Part shown: positions 28,408-37,643 of the stretch, in pieces
Layout: every line of letters begins with the position of its first letter
Position numbering within the stretch: the first letter of the stretch is position 1
Source: Undibacterium_A arcticum
GTDB taxonomy: Bacteria > Pseudomonadota > Gammaproteobacteria > Burkholderiales > Burkholderiaceae_D
NCBI RefSeq assembly: GCF_042660705.1
Contig: NZ_JBHSUQ010000001.1
DNA length: 64,000 bases
Strand: one strand, 5' to 3'
Notes under the pieces: model-generated
Database searches by the model: none
Seen by the model: only the letters and a program-made list of their open reading frames with translations
What the model was told of the DNA's origin: nothing
Program-made: the position numbers and the translations under genes

Positions 28408-29052
28408 TCAGCGCGGCACTGCACCAATCCGGCGCGCCAAGCCACCAAGGAGCATCTCCAAGCCCAGCTCGAATCCGCAGTCGTCAAGCGTACTCGATTC
28501 CGGGCCTGCCGAAGATACGCTCGCCTCGAGGGCATCGGCGAGATCCGGGTAGTTCGGACGGTAGTGGGCCGGAGAGCGATCGAAGCCGGTGGTGAAGGTC
28601 TCCAAGGCAGAACCCAGGACCAGGTAGTCGAGCGCCGCGGCGGTCGCTGCCGCCTCCGCAACGGAGCAACCGGCGCGGCGCAAGGCCGCCAACAGGGCGT
28701 CGTAGCCCGCCAGCGCATCGGTGCTCGCGACGGGTCCACGGGCCACGATCGCGATGATGTTGGGATGGCGCCGGTAGACCGCTCGGTAGTCGCGCGCGTA
28801 GTCGGCGACGCCGCGCTGCCAGTCTGGACTAAGCAGCGGACTCAAGTCGATCTCCCGGTTGATCAGTTCCGAGACCGCATCGATCAGATCGTCCTTGGAC
28901 GAAATGTGGTTGTACAGCGATGCCCCACGCACCCCAAATCGATCAGCCAGCGCACGCATGGTCAGCGCCGGAGCGCCAGCCTCGTCGATGATATCCAGTG
29001 CTGCCTGCGCAATAGTGGCGCGGCTCAGGAGTGTTTTGGCAGGTCGGCCCAT
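28408..29052 (-). CDS. TetR-family regulator next to the agmatine deiminase gene
   Basis: A 214-residue repressor. The helix-turn-helix is at residues about 28-52 (TMRALADRFGVRGASLYNHISSKDDLIDAV). The ligand-binding part (IDLSPLLSPDWQRGVADYARDYRAVYRRHPNII, then GYDALLAALRRAGCSVAEAAATAAALDYLVLGSALE) is of the TetR_C type frequent in actinobacteria. It is divergent from the agmatine deiminase at 30696 once the IS4 element is removed. In Pseudomonas a TetR-type protein (AguR) represses aguBA, so control of that gene is a reasonable inference. It is not closely related to the TetR pair at 16.2 and 46.5 kb. Confidence 0.85.
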   Translation of the reverse strand: MGRPAKTLLSRATIAQAALDIIDEAGAPALTMRALADRFGVRGASLYNHISSKDDLIDAVSELINREIDLSPLLSPDWQRGVADYARDYRAVYRRHPNIIAIVARGPVASTDALAGYDALLAALRRAGCSVAEAAATAAALDYLVLGSALETFTTGFDRSPAHYRPNYPDLADALEASVSSAGPESSTLDDCGFELGLEMLLGGLARRIGAVPR

Positions 29053-29226
29053 GGCTCCTTCATCTTCTTTCTTGCTGAAATGATTGTTCGGTCACCCGCT
29101 CGTTGCACGCGGGCCGGTGGTGAATATCCATACCGTCCCTTGGTCCCATACCGCGGCCTTGTTAATCGCACGTAACCTTATCCGATCGCCGTCGTTGACA
29201 CAACGAAATGAATGGTTTATTGTACA

Positions 29227-29243
29227 AACTAACTAAGTTAGTT
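29227..29243. promoter_or_regulatory. Candidate TetR operator
   Basis: AACTAAC-TAA-GTTAGTT is a perfect 7-bp inverted repeat with a 3-base spacer, continued to the right by further GTTA units. It lies 175 bases before the divergent TetR start, on the promoter side of the agmatine deiminase gene. Confidence 0.6.
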
Positions 29244-29350
29244 AGTTAGTTTATTGGATCATGATAGATCACACCGATGTCGAATTGCCCGACCGCTTGA
29301 TCCTTAGCTTAGCCAACGCATGTTTCAATTAAATAAATAATAATATTTAA

Positions 29351-29357
29351 GGAGACA
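29351..29357. repeat. Target-site duplication, left copy
   Basis: GGAGACA immediately left of the IS4 terminal repeat; the matching copy is at 30684-30690. A 7-bp duplication marks a simple transposition event. Confidence 0.85.
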
Positions 29358-30683
29358 TCAGTAGTGTCCCAACGTTCGTCATAGGAGAGTGAGCTGAATT
29401 TGCTCACTTCGCACATCATATTTTTCGATGGGTGGTGCAAGTAGTTGATTTATTGGGGTTGTTTCAAACATGGTTAGGCTCAGGATTTGTAGGATTTCGT
29501 AAAGGCTGTGAGGCAAATGCAGACGTTTTTTGACGATGGCGATGAGAACGTAAGTAGCGACCGCGATCCATATCTGCGTCTTGACGGCATTCTCGCTGGT
29601 CCCCAAGAAAGCTTTGACGCGCAAATGTTGCTTGATCCATTTGAAGAACAATTCGACTTGCCAGCGTTGCTTGTAAAGTGCCGCGATCATCTCTGGCTTG
29701 AGGGCGAAATTGTTGGTCAGGAAGGTGATGCGTTTCCCGGTTTCGTCCTTGACTACGACGCGCCGCAGCGTCGCCGGATAGTCCTTGCTCGAATAAAAAA
29801 CCGTCAAAACGCCCGTTTGATCGCACATGACGTTGGTCGTGGTTCGATCGACAGGATGCGAATATCGCCGTTTGAACTTGGTATTGCTTTTGGTTCTTGT
29901 GACAAAGAAGGCGTTCATCGTATGCAGCTTGTAGAGCCGGCCGAAATCCAGATAGCCGCGATCCATCAGGTAGTACGCGCCGGGCTCGATCGCCAGATCG
30001 TCGAGGATATTGACCTCGTGGGTCTTGCCATCGGTGATGTGAATGAAGCTGGGGATCGAGCCGCGCAGATCGAGCAACGTGTGCAATTTGATTGCCGCCT
30101 TGGCCGATCGAAACGGTGCCCAGGGATACACCGACAGACACAGATCGATCGTCGTGGCGTCGAATGCGTACACCGTCGCGTCCAGGTCCACGCCGAACGG
30201 TTCGCTGGCATACAGCGGCCGTGCCATCGCGATCAAATGCTGAGCAAAGTCGGCATAGATTTGCCAGGGTCGCGTCGCGTTCGCGTTGGCCAGCGTATTG
30301 CGAGAAATCGTCGAGCATCGAAAACCCATGTGGTACAGCCGATGTGCTTGTGCGCGCAAATTGACTTCGATGTCGCGCAGCGACTCCCGATAGGTCAACT
30401 GCGCAAACGCCATGGCGAAGAACTGATCCAGACAGGAAAAGTCCTTGACCTTGTGTTCGCCCCGATGGGCTGCCACGCAGCGTCGAAAGGTGGTCAACGG
30501 CAAATAGGTCATGAGCTGCGAGAAAACGAGCTTGCCTTGATGCATAGGAGCCTTCGGCGGATATCCGCAAAGCGCCAATTTTGCGCCTCGACGTTCAAAT
30601 CGAGACCAAACAAAAACATCAATTTATGCAGGAAAATCATTAACTTACAAACTCCTGACGTGAAAACGTTGGGACACTACTGA
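29358..30683 (-). mobile_element. IS4-family insertion sequence, complete (1326 bp)
   Basis: Bounded by perfect 19-bp inverted repeats TCAGTAGTGTCCCAACGTT (29358-29376, and its complement at 30665-30683) and flanked by 7-bp direct repeats GGAGACA. It carries one intact transposase gene. Perfect ends and an unbroken gene suggest recent insertion. It sits in the leader of the agmatine deiminase gene, and joining the flanks restores a continuous AAGGAGACATACACATG. Confidence 0.92.
29379..30545 (-). CDS. IS4-family transposase
   Basis: About 388 residues from ATG 30545 (MHQGKLVFSQLMTYLP), the usual beginning in this IS4 branch; an in-frame TTG at 30578 is less likely. A DUF4372-type N-terminus (SCLDQFFAMAFAQLTYRESLRDIE) precedes the DDE core: YAFDATTIDLCL, YLMDRGYLDFGRL, and YKQRWQVELFFKWIK. 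The last matches the IS4 Y(2)R(3)E(6)K signature exactly. The gene is intact. Its product would move this element and related copies. Confidence 0.95.
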   Translation of the reverse strand: MHQGKLVFSQLMTYLPLTTFRRCVAAHRGEHKVKDFSCLDQFFAMAFAQLTYRESLRDIEVNLRAQAHRLYHMGFRCSTISRNTLANANATRPWQIYADFAQHLIAMARPLYASEPFGVDLDATVYAFDATTIDLCLSVYPWAPFRSAKAAIKLHTLLDLRGSIPSFIHITDGKTHEVNILDDLAIEPGAYYLMDRGYLDFGRLYKLHTMNAFFVTRTKSNTKFKRRYSHPVDRTTTNVMCDQTGVLTVFYSSKDYPATLRRVVVKDETGKRITFLTNNFALKPEMIAALYKQRWQVELFFKWIKQHLRVKAFLGTSENAVKTQIWIAVATYVLIAIVKKRLHLPHSLYEILQILSLTMFETTPINQLLAPPIEKYDVRSEQIQLTLL

Positions 30684-30690
30684 GGAGACA
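30684..30690. repeat. Target-site duplication, right copy (also the present Shine-Dalgarno)
   Basis: GGAGACA directly right of the IS4 end, 5 bases before the agmatine deiminase ATG at 30696. The duplication therefore re-creates the ribosome-binding site of the interrupted leader. Confidence 0.85.
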
Positions 30691-30695
30691 TACAC

Positions 30696-31929
30696 ATGAA
30701 GAAAGAAGAGCAGGCATTTAGGTCAGCCGATGATCAGTTGTTTAGCACCGCGGCAGAAGCGCAAGCGCATGATGCAGCCCCGTTGTCGCATCAAAGCAAT
30801 CAGTCCGCGCACGAGCCGGCGATGATGAGCCGCCGGCGCTTCGGTGTCGGCGCAGCAATGGCCGCTGCGCTGACCACGTTCCCCTTCCTCGCCGGCCGCT
30901 CGAATGAAGCAGCAGCGGCGACTGACGTCTACCACGCTCCCGCAGAGTGGGAACGCCACTCGGGCACACTGATGGCCTTTCCATGGGATGCCACCGATGC
31001 GTGGGGCGGCAAGCTGAAAGACGTGCAAGCCGAAGTTGCCGCCGTCGCCAAGGCCATCGCCCGCTACGAGCCGGTCACCATGGTGGCCATGACGGGCCGA
31101 TCCGCTGATGCGATTCAACAATGCGGTCCCACCGTCACTGTCATCGAGTATCCGATCAACGATTGCTGGACCCGCGACAACGGGCCGATCTTCGCGCTGA
31201 ACCAAACCGGGAAAGAGGCTCGGGCTCGACTTCCAGTTCAACGGCTGGGGCAATAAATACCCGTATGACAAGGACGATTTTCTTCCAGTCGGTGTATGTG
31301 CGTACCTCAACGTGCCGCGCGTCGACGTCAACATGGTGTTGGAGGGAGGATCCGTGATCACCGATGGTCAGGGAACCCTGATTGGCACTGAAGAATGCCT
31401 GCTCAATCCCAATCGCAACCCGACGATGACCAAGAGCCAGATCGAGAACACGCTGCTGGCGGCCTACGGTGCCACCAAGTTCATCTGGCTGCCGTACGGC
31501 CTTGAGTTTGACAACATCACGAATGGCCACATCGATCTGGTCGCCTCCTACGTCGCGCCGGCCAAGCTGCTCATCTTCACTGCGCCGGGTACCGGCACCG
31601 GGAACGAGACCAGAATGGCAGCCAACAAGGCAGTGCTGCAGCAAAGCACCGATGCCAGAGGCCGCTCCTTCGAATTGGTGGAGATACACCAACAACCGCA
31701 CTTCACCATTACCGGGTACGAGGTGAAGACGTTTAGCTACACCAACTACTATCGGACCAACGGCGGCATTGTGGTCCCGATTGCGAACGTGCCGGAAGAT
31801 GCCGCAGCGTTGGCAACCATCAGTGCCCTGTACCCTGGGCTTGAAGTGGTCGGCGTGACCGCACGTACCCTGGCTTGGGGCGGCGGCGGTGTCCACTGCA
31901 TCACCCAGCACATTCCGGCGCTGTGGTAA
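30696..31929 (+). CDS. aguA: Agmatine deiminase family protein with Tat signal (one frame break)
   Basis: Peptidylarginine-deiminase-type enzyme expected to convert agmatine to N-carbamoylputrescine plus ammonia. A Tat motif SRRRFGVGAAMAAAL near residues 44-60 predicts export. Core motifs are YPINDCWTRDNGPIF, VLEGGSVITDGQGTLIGTEECLL, FDNITNGHIDLVASYV and the catalytic-Cys block LAWGGGGVHCITQHIP. The frame changes at about 31211-31222 (GGGAAAG); dropping one A gives a continuous TGKRLGLDFQFNGWGNKYPYD. The first ATG, after GGAGACA, is used, although ATG codons at 30822/30825 lie closer to the RR motif. The IS4 element upstream probably separates it from its promoter. It converges with a second copy at 32158-33442. 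Confidence 0.85.
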
Positions 31930-31984
31930 TGCGTGTGTCCAATGACGGGAGCGGCGCGCAAGTCGTGTCGCGGGCCGAATGAGG

Positions 31985-32015
31985 GGATCGCGCCCGACGT
32001 ATGCGGGCGCGATCC
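31985..32015. terminator. Bidirectional terminator-like hairpin between convergent agmatine deiminase genes
   Basis: GGATCGCGCCCG and CGGGCGCGATCC form a 12-bp GC-rich stem with a 7-base loop, 55 bases after one gene end and about 140 from the other. No long U run follows on either strand. Confidence 0.75.
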
Positions 32016-32157
32016 TTCACCGACGCTATGCGGGCATCGACTTTGGTATGCAAATTCGGCGCACAAGCTGTACCAGGCAGCTAGTGGTCGAACCTGATAG
32101 TTTCGGATTATCCGAATTTAAGAAGAAGCATCCATGCGATCACATCAACGCCATCTG

Positions 32158-33442
32158 TTACGGCTGAACGTTAAAGAACGGCGTTTGCTGAGTGATGCAA
32201 TGGATGCCGCCACCCCACCAGTTAATCGCGAGCGGATCGATTTGCTTGATTTCACGGGTAGGGAACACGCTTTGTATCGTTGCTTTGCCTGCGCATCCAA
32301 TTGCTTCAAGCTATCCGGCTTTCCTGGCTCCCAATATTTGGCCATGATGACGATACCGTTGGAGATCAGGAAGTTCATATAGCTGACGGCTGGAAGATCG
32401 ATCACGATATCCCCTGCGTGAAAGCCGAAACCTTCCTCTCCGGGGTTAATCGTTCTTTCCTTCCACAGCAGCGCCAAATCAGGATTCGTCACCCGAATAA
32501 TGGTGAACGGATTGCCGTTGACATCGGTCGCGTTCTGCAACACCCGCGCTACTTCTTCGATCCGCTCATAATCCGATTTTTCCAGATTATTGCTGTCTCT
32601 TGCCGCCTCAGAAACTTTAGCAACTAAAATCGTATTTGTATCCACGAAGCGCGCGACTTCGTCGACGTGACCGTTCGCCCCGTAACCGAAGAAATTCTCC
32701 ATCACCGGGCTGCCGTCGGTGTTCAATTTGTCGGAGATAGGACTGAGCGGCAGCCAAATCATTTTCTGCTGTCCGTATAAGCGCAGCACTTCCGACTCAA
32801 TCTGGGCCAGTGTTTTGCCAGGATTGCGCTGCATTGCCATATCCTGGAATGCCATCAACACGCCCGCGCCATTCACCTCATAGCCGCCGCCTTCGGCGAC
32901 AATGTCAGATTTGACCATCGGCACATTCAATTCCGCCGCCATCGCCCGATCGACGTCACCGACGGCCTTGCCTCGGCCCACGTTCCATGTCCCATAGTAG
33001 TTCCAGGAAAAATCTGCGATCATTGGATTGCCGTCCGTCGTTTTAACGAACAGCGGCCCCATATCCCGCATGAATATGTAACTTTCCTTATAGTTATGAA
33101 ATCTGATTTTTGCGGATCGACTTGATAATTGTTTAAAAAATTCAAGCAGTCCGCCTTCGCCGCATCGCCACTAACAATCATGTCGACCTTGGTATTTTTG
33201 GAGTGCAGCGCCTCAACAATTTGTGCGGTGACTGCATGCATTGCGGCATCGGTAGTGCGATGCAAGTCATCGGTGGAATCCCAACATAGCCAGACTGAAG
33301 CTTGCGGCGCCCATTCAGGCGGGAAGGTATAGGTAGTGGCGGTAGCGAAAGCTGAAGTGAGGCCAAAAGTCGAAGTAACTGCGACACTGAGCAAACCCAT
33401 GCCAGATAACTTGAAAAAATTGCGCCGATCGTACTTTTTCAT
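32158..33442 (-). CDS. aguA: Second exported agmatine deiminase family protein (two frame breaks)
   Basis: Paralogue of the preceding deiminase. The N-terminus has a twin-Arg motif DRRNFFKLSGMGLLS and a hydrophobic stretch ending in SAFA, so Tat export is likely. AGGAG precedes the ATG. Family motifs are TYTFPPEWAPQASVWLCW, IWGRCSLK in one frame against YIFMRDMGPLFVKTTDG in the other, SDIVAEGGGYEVNGAGVLM, and GYGANGHVDEVARFVD. In a third frame the C-terminus reads INWWGGGIHCITQQTPFF with the catalytic Cys, stopping at 32158. The breaks lie near 33090-33100 (a T/A run) and 32265-32285. The two deiminases differ clearly in sequence and are not a recent duplication. Confidence 0.83.
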
Positions 33443-33852
33443 AAAAAATCTCCTAGATTAGTTTTTTGTATTTGCCATCCAAGTCTCACCGCATGTGGCA
33501 CCTTGTGTTCGGTCAGCCGGGCAGCCTCATGTTGAAGCATTCCGGTTTTACTACATAGAACCGGTTTGATATCTTTTTGATGGTGCCATTTCGAAAGGCG
33601 TTGCAGACGGCATCGCATCGCATGCACGCAGGATCACCCGCGCTGCGTGCCATGACGTCGGCATTCCTTTCATTTGAATGGGAGATGCCTGGCTTGCTCA
33701 GCTAATCAGGAGCGGTGATGGGTAGATGCAAGCAAGTAGGAAGAGACTTCCGATAATTTTTTTATCGGAAGTTGAGAAAATCACGATCGAATTGATGAGA
33801 GATACACGATCAACAGCACGCGTGCGCGCAGCTCCTGGCCGAATTGAAAATC
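33443..33852. other. Intergenic region of 410 bases upstream of the second agmatine deiminase
   Basis: No credible gene. It should contain the promoter of the leftward deiminase. It also contains a CCGGTT/AACCGG inverted repeat (33542-33547, 33559-33564) and, nearer the speB stop, the hairpin at 33746-33772. Confidence 0.6.
33746..33772 (-). terminator. Terminator-like hairpin after speB
   Basis: ACTTCCGATAA and TTATCGGAAGT form an 11-bp perfect stem with a TTTTT loop, about 80 bases beyond the speB stop in the direction of transcription (minus strand). Confidence 0.7.
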
Positions 33853-34815
33853 TCAGCGACGGGCAAGCTTCTGGTTGCGCAGCACGCACAGCAGGTCGGC
33901 GGCGATATGCGCGGCCGCCAGCGCCGTGATTTCACTCTGGTCGAACGGCGGCGACACTTCCACCACATCCATGCCGACCAGGTTCACTGGTCCCATGCCG
34001 CGAATGATGGCCAGCGCCTGGGCGCTACTCAGGCCACCGGCGACCGGGGTACCGGTGCCCGGTGCAAAGGCCGGGTCGAGGCAGTCGATATCGAAAGTCA
34101 GGTAAGTCGGACGCTTGCCGACGATCGACAAGATCTTTTCCAGCGTCGCCTGCGGGCCGTGGGCATGCACCCACGGCGCGTCCAGGATGTTGATGCCCAT
34201 GAAGTCGTCATTCCAGGTGCGGATGCCAACCTGCACCGAAGTTGCCGGGTCGATCAAGCCATCCTTGACGGCCTTGTAAAACATGCTGCCGTGATTGAGC
34301 GAATCCGGGCTGTCATCCGGCCAGGTATCACAGTGCGCGTCAAAGTGGATCAGCGACAGCGGTTTGCCATACTTTTCCGCATGTGCCTTCAACAATGGGT
34401 AAGTGATGTAGTGATCGCCGCCGAAGGTCAGCATTTTTGCACCGCTGGCGAGAATGGTGCGCGCATGCTCAACGATGCTGTGCGAAATCGTCATCGGATT
34501 GTGGGCATCGAGCCAGCAGTCGCCGTAGTCGATCACGGCCAGCTCGTCGAACGGGTCGAAACCCCACGGATACGCCAGCAGTTCATTCATTTGCACACTG
34601 GCGGCACGCACCGCTGCCGGACCGAGGCGGGCGCCTGGGCGGAAGGTAGTGGCGAGGTCGAGCGGGATGCCGGATACCGCCACGTCGACCCCGCTCAGGT
34701 CGCGGGAGTAATTGCGCCGCATGAAGCTGAGTACGCCGGCGTAAGTGTTTTCGCTGCAGGTGCCGTAGAGCGATTTGCGACGAATTGCGCCGTCACCTTG
34801 AATCGGTAGTTTCAT
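33853..34815 (-). CDS. speB: Agmatinase / arginase-family ureohydrolase
   Basis: Hydrolyses agmatine to putrescine and urea (or a related guanidino compound) in the cytoplasm using two Mn ions. The ATG at 34815 follows GGAG at 9 bases; an in-frame ATG at 34881 is less likely. About 320 residues. The body starts VAVSGIPLDLATTFRPGARLGPAAVR. Metal ligands are in LTFGGDHYITYP, SLIHFDAHCDTW and LTFDIDCLDPAFAPGTGTP, and VGMDVVEVSPPFD follows. It lies downstream of the M20 amidohydrolase on the same strand. A second arginase-family gene is at the right edge of the window. Related enzymes act on guanidinobutyrate, so substrate specificity is not settled. Confidence 0.9.
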   Translation of the reverse strand: MKLPIQGDGAIRRKSLYGTCSENTYAGVLSFMRRNYSRDLSGVDVAVSGIPLDLATTFRPGARLGPAAVRAASVQMNELLAYPWGFDPFDELAVIDYGDCWLDAHNPMTISHSIVEHARTILASGAKMLTFGGDHYITYPLLKAHAEKYGKPLSLIHFDAHCDTWPDDSPDSLNHGSMFYKAVKDGLIDPATSVQVGIRTWNDDFMGINILDAPWVHAHGPQATLEKILSIVGKRPTYLTFDIDCLDPAFAPGTGTPVAGGLSSAQALAIIRGMGPVNLVGMDVVEVSPPFDQSEITALAAAHIAADLLCVLRNQKLARR

Positions 34816-34957
34816 TTTAATTTCTCCATCTTTTTCATAATGCGCGTAATGTGATTCCACTAATCCTGCCGTGTTAAACATGAGCGCCCCTTCCCCTTTT
34901 CAGGGTCAATGGCCGGGGGGCGAACTATGCTTATGCAATGTTTGTGACGCAGCAAGG

Positions 34958-36189
34958 CTAAGAGGCTGTTGTGGCGCTCGAGCTTGCCAGCATCGCTGCC
35001 AGCAGCACGTTGCAGCCGGCCTCCAGATGTTCTGGTTGCGCATCCTCGATTTCATTATGGCTGATGCCATCCTTGCAGGGCACGAAGATCATCGCGGTCG
35101 GCGCTACCGATGCAATATAGACTGCATCATGACCGGCGCCCGTGACGATGTCCATATGCGACAAGCCCGCCGCCGATGCGCCTTCGCGCACCATCCGCAC
35201 CAGTTGCGGGTCGAACGGCGTCGGTGGAAAATACTGTACATCCTTCAGCGCTACCTGTAATCCGTATTCTCGCTGCACATCCACGCAAGCTTGACGCCAA
35301 CGCGCATCCATCTCGGTCAGTGTTGCCTCGTCCTGATGCCGCAAGTCGACGGTAAACATCACGCGTCCTGGAATCACGTTGCGCGAGCCAGGATGCACCT
35401 GCACCACGCCGACCGTACCGCGACCGTGCGGCTGGTTAGCATTGGCGATATGAATCACTTCCTGCATCAAGTGGGTGGCGACAAACAGCGCGTCTTTGCG
35501 GATCGCCATCGGTGTCGGGCCGGCGTGCATCTCCATTCCCGTGACCGTAACGTCGTACCAGCGCACACCAAGCGAACCGGTGACGACACCGATCACTTTG
35601 TTCATTCTCCAGGATCGGTCCCTGCTCGATATGCGCTTCAAAATAGGCGCCTAGTGGCCGCCCACCAACCGGTGCAATACCGGCATACCCAATTGCGCGC
35701 AATTCGTCGCGCACCGATTTACCGGCTACATCGCATGCGTCCAGCGCGGTCTCCAGCGGAAATTTATTCGCAAACACGCCGGAGCCCATCATTACCGGCA
35801 CGAAGCGTGAACCCTCTTCGTTGGTCCAAATCGCCAGCTCTAACGGCGCCTCAGTCACGATATCGTGCTCGCGCAAGCTACGCATTATTTCCAGGCCGGC
35901 CAGGACCCCATAGCAACCGTCAAATTTGCCGCCAGTCGGTTGTGTATCGATATGGCTGCCGGTCATGATCGGCGCCAATGCATTGTTGCGCCCCGCACGT
36001 CGACCGAAGATATTGCCTACCTGATCCACGGTGATGGTCAGCCCGGCATCTTTCATCCAGCCGACCACAAGATCGCGTCCTTGGCGGTCAAGATCGGTCA
36101 GCGCCAGCCGGCAATTGCCGCCTTTCAGTAGCGCCAATTGCCGCGAGGTCCATTAATGACCGCCATAAGCGTTGCCCATTGATAGCCAT
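34958..36189 (-). CDS. M20-family N-carbamoyl-amino-acid / allantoate amidohydrolase (two frame breaks)
   Basis: Zinc-dependent hydrolase of the hydantoinase/carbamoylase family (AllC, HyuC, beta-ureidopropionase type). It removes the carbamoyl group of N-carbamoyl compounds. Reconstructed start ATG 36189 gives INGQRLWRSLMDLAAIGATE. One frame change near 36128 then leads into GGNCRLALTDLDRQGRD. Metal and active-site motifs are MTGSHIDTQPTGGKFDG, IWTNEEGSRF, FEAHIEQGPILE, MEMHAGPTPM and GAGHDAVY. A second change lies near 35610. It is flanked by alanine dehydrogenase and agmatinase. A short relic of a second copy is at 47211-47318. N-carbamoylputrescine is an attractive substrate here because no nitrilase-type AguB is seen, but this is inference. 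Confidence 0.85.
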
Positions 36190-36352
36190 GGTGTTCCGAT
36201 GATGCTGCATACATTCCTCTTCAAATCAGGGGCGCCAAACACGCCAGAAACCGGCATCCTTAAGCGACGGATCGTCCGGGCCAGCGTCGCGCCTGCTTAG
36301 TTCCCCTTGTACAAGTTCCGATCACGCGCCATTCATTCCTGTACGCTGCCCG

Positions 36353-37478
36353 TCAATCCAGCAGCGCATCCGCCGGCACGTAGTCATAACCAAGGTCGCG
36401 CGCCACCGGCGCGCAACACACTTTTCCCAGGCAAATGTTCAAGCCATTCTTCAAATGCGGGTTGGCTTTGAGCGCACCTCGCCAACCCAGGTCGGCCAGT
36501 GCCAGCGCATGACCGATGGTGGCGTTGTTCAGAGCGATGGTCGAGGTACGGGCCACCGCGCCGGGCATATTTGCGACGCAGTAATGCACCGTCCGGTCGA
36601 CGACGAAAGTCGGATGCTCGTGCGTGGTAGCGTGCGAGGTTTCAAAGCAGCCGCCCTGATCAATTGCCACGTCGACCAAGACCGAACCCGGCTTCATGTT
36701 CGATACCATGGCGCGCGTCACCAGCTTGGGTGCGGCCGCGCCGGGAATCAGCACGCCGCCAATCACCAGATCGGCGCTCAATACGGAATCCTCGATCGCC
36801 TGCGCATTCGAATACAGCGTCACGATCCGATTGCCGTACACCAGATCCAGTTGGCGCAGGCGCTCGACGCTCTTGTCGATCACCGTCACCCGCGCGCCGA
36901 CGCCGACCGCCATCTGCAAGGCGTTGGTGCCGACCACCCCGGCGCCGATAATCACCACATGGGCCGGTGCGACGCCGGGGACGCCGCCGAGCAGCAAGCC
37001 GCTGCCGCCTTTGGATTTTTCCAGATGTGCGGCACCGGCCTGGATCGACATGCGTCCGGCCACTTCGCTCATCGGCGCCAGCAACGGCAAGCCGCCGCCG
37101 GGGCCGGTCACGGTTTCGTAGGCAATGCAAACCGCACCCGATCTGACCAGGGCTGCGGTTTGCTCGGGGTCCGGCGCCAGATGCAAATAGGTGTAGAGGA
37201 TCTGTCCTTCGCGCAGCATCGCGCATTCAACCGGCTGCGGCTCCTTGACCTTGACGATCATGTCGGCGCGCTTGAAAATTTCTGATGCAGTGTCAACCAT
37301 GACGGCACCAGCTGCCACGTATTGATCGTCGCTCAGTCCGATCTCTGCACCCGCATTTCTTTGCACGATCACGTTATGACCATGCAAGCAAAGTTCGCGC
37401 ACGCTGGCAGGCGTCAGTCCCACGCGGTACTCGTGATTTGATTTCTTTCGGAACTCCAACCAGCATGGCTTTGCTCAT
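36353..37478 (-). CDS. ald: Alanine dehydrogenase (one frame break at the N-terminus)
   Basis: Interconverts L-alanine and pyruvate with NAD. Reconstructed start ATG 37478 (AAAGG upstream) gives SKAMLVGVPKEIK and, after a change in the A run near 37440 (five A shortened to three would explain it), NHEYRVGLTPASVREL. Conserved blocks are MIVKVKEPQP, LYTYLHLAPDP, the Rossmann motif VVIIGAGVVGTNALQMA, and VDVAIDQGGCFETS. In the island its likely task is to return alanine, produced by SpuC transamination of pyruvate, to pyruvate and ammonium. It has no counterpart beside the second module. Confidence 0.92.
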
Positions 37479-37500
37479 TTCATTTACCTTTCTTTTGTGT

Positions 37501-37632
37501 GGGACTTACGAAAAATACCACCGCTCTCCGGTACTGCAGGCCTGCCGTGTCCCGTCAAACGGGATCGGGACCTGCGCCGGATTGCAGACACGGAGCTACG
37601 CATTACTATAAATCGGATTTTGCGTAAGCCCC
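37501..37632. repeat. Possible MITE or solo IS remnant (132 bp)
   Basis: The ends GGGACTTACGAAAAAT (37501-37516) and the complement of 37617-37632 (GGGGCTTACGCAAAAT) match at 14 of 16 positions. The interior is non-coding. The element fills the gap between puuC and ald. No target duplication is evident. Confidence 0.55.
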
Positions 37633-37643
37633 AGGAGATTTAC

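Larger units (their letters stand above)
29053..29357. other. Intergenic control region between TetR and agmatine deiminase, ended by an IS insertion
   Basis: No gene is seen. The region becomes AT-rich towards the IS and holds the inverted repeat at 29227-29243. Its right end (29349-29357) is the former Shine-Dalgarno leader of the agmatine deiminase gene, now cut off by the IS4 element. Confidence 0.7.

Noticed and set aside
29508..30683. 391-codon plus-strand frame and 368-codon minus frame across the IS4 transposase
   Set aside because: Both overlap the full DDE transposase, which carries the Y(2)R(3)E(6)K signature; these frames show no family features.
36306..36320. CTTGTACAAG palindrome between ald and the amidohydrolase gene
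   Set aside because: It is a single short palindrome with no second copy or promoter context; chance is likely.
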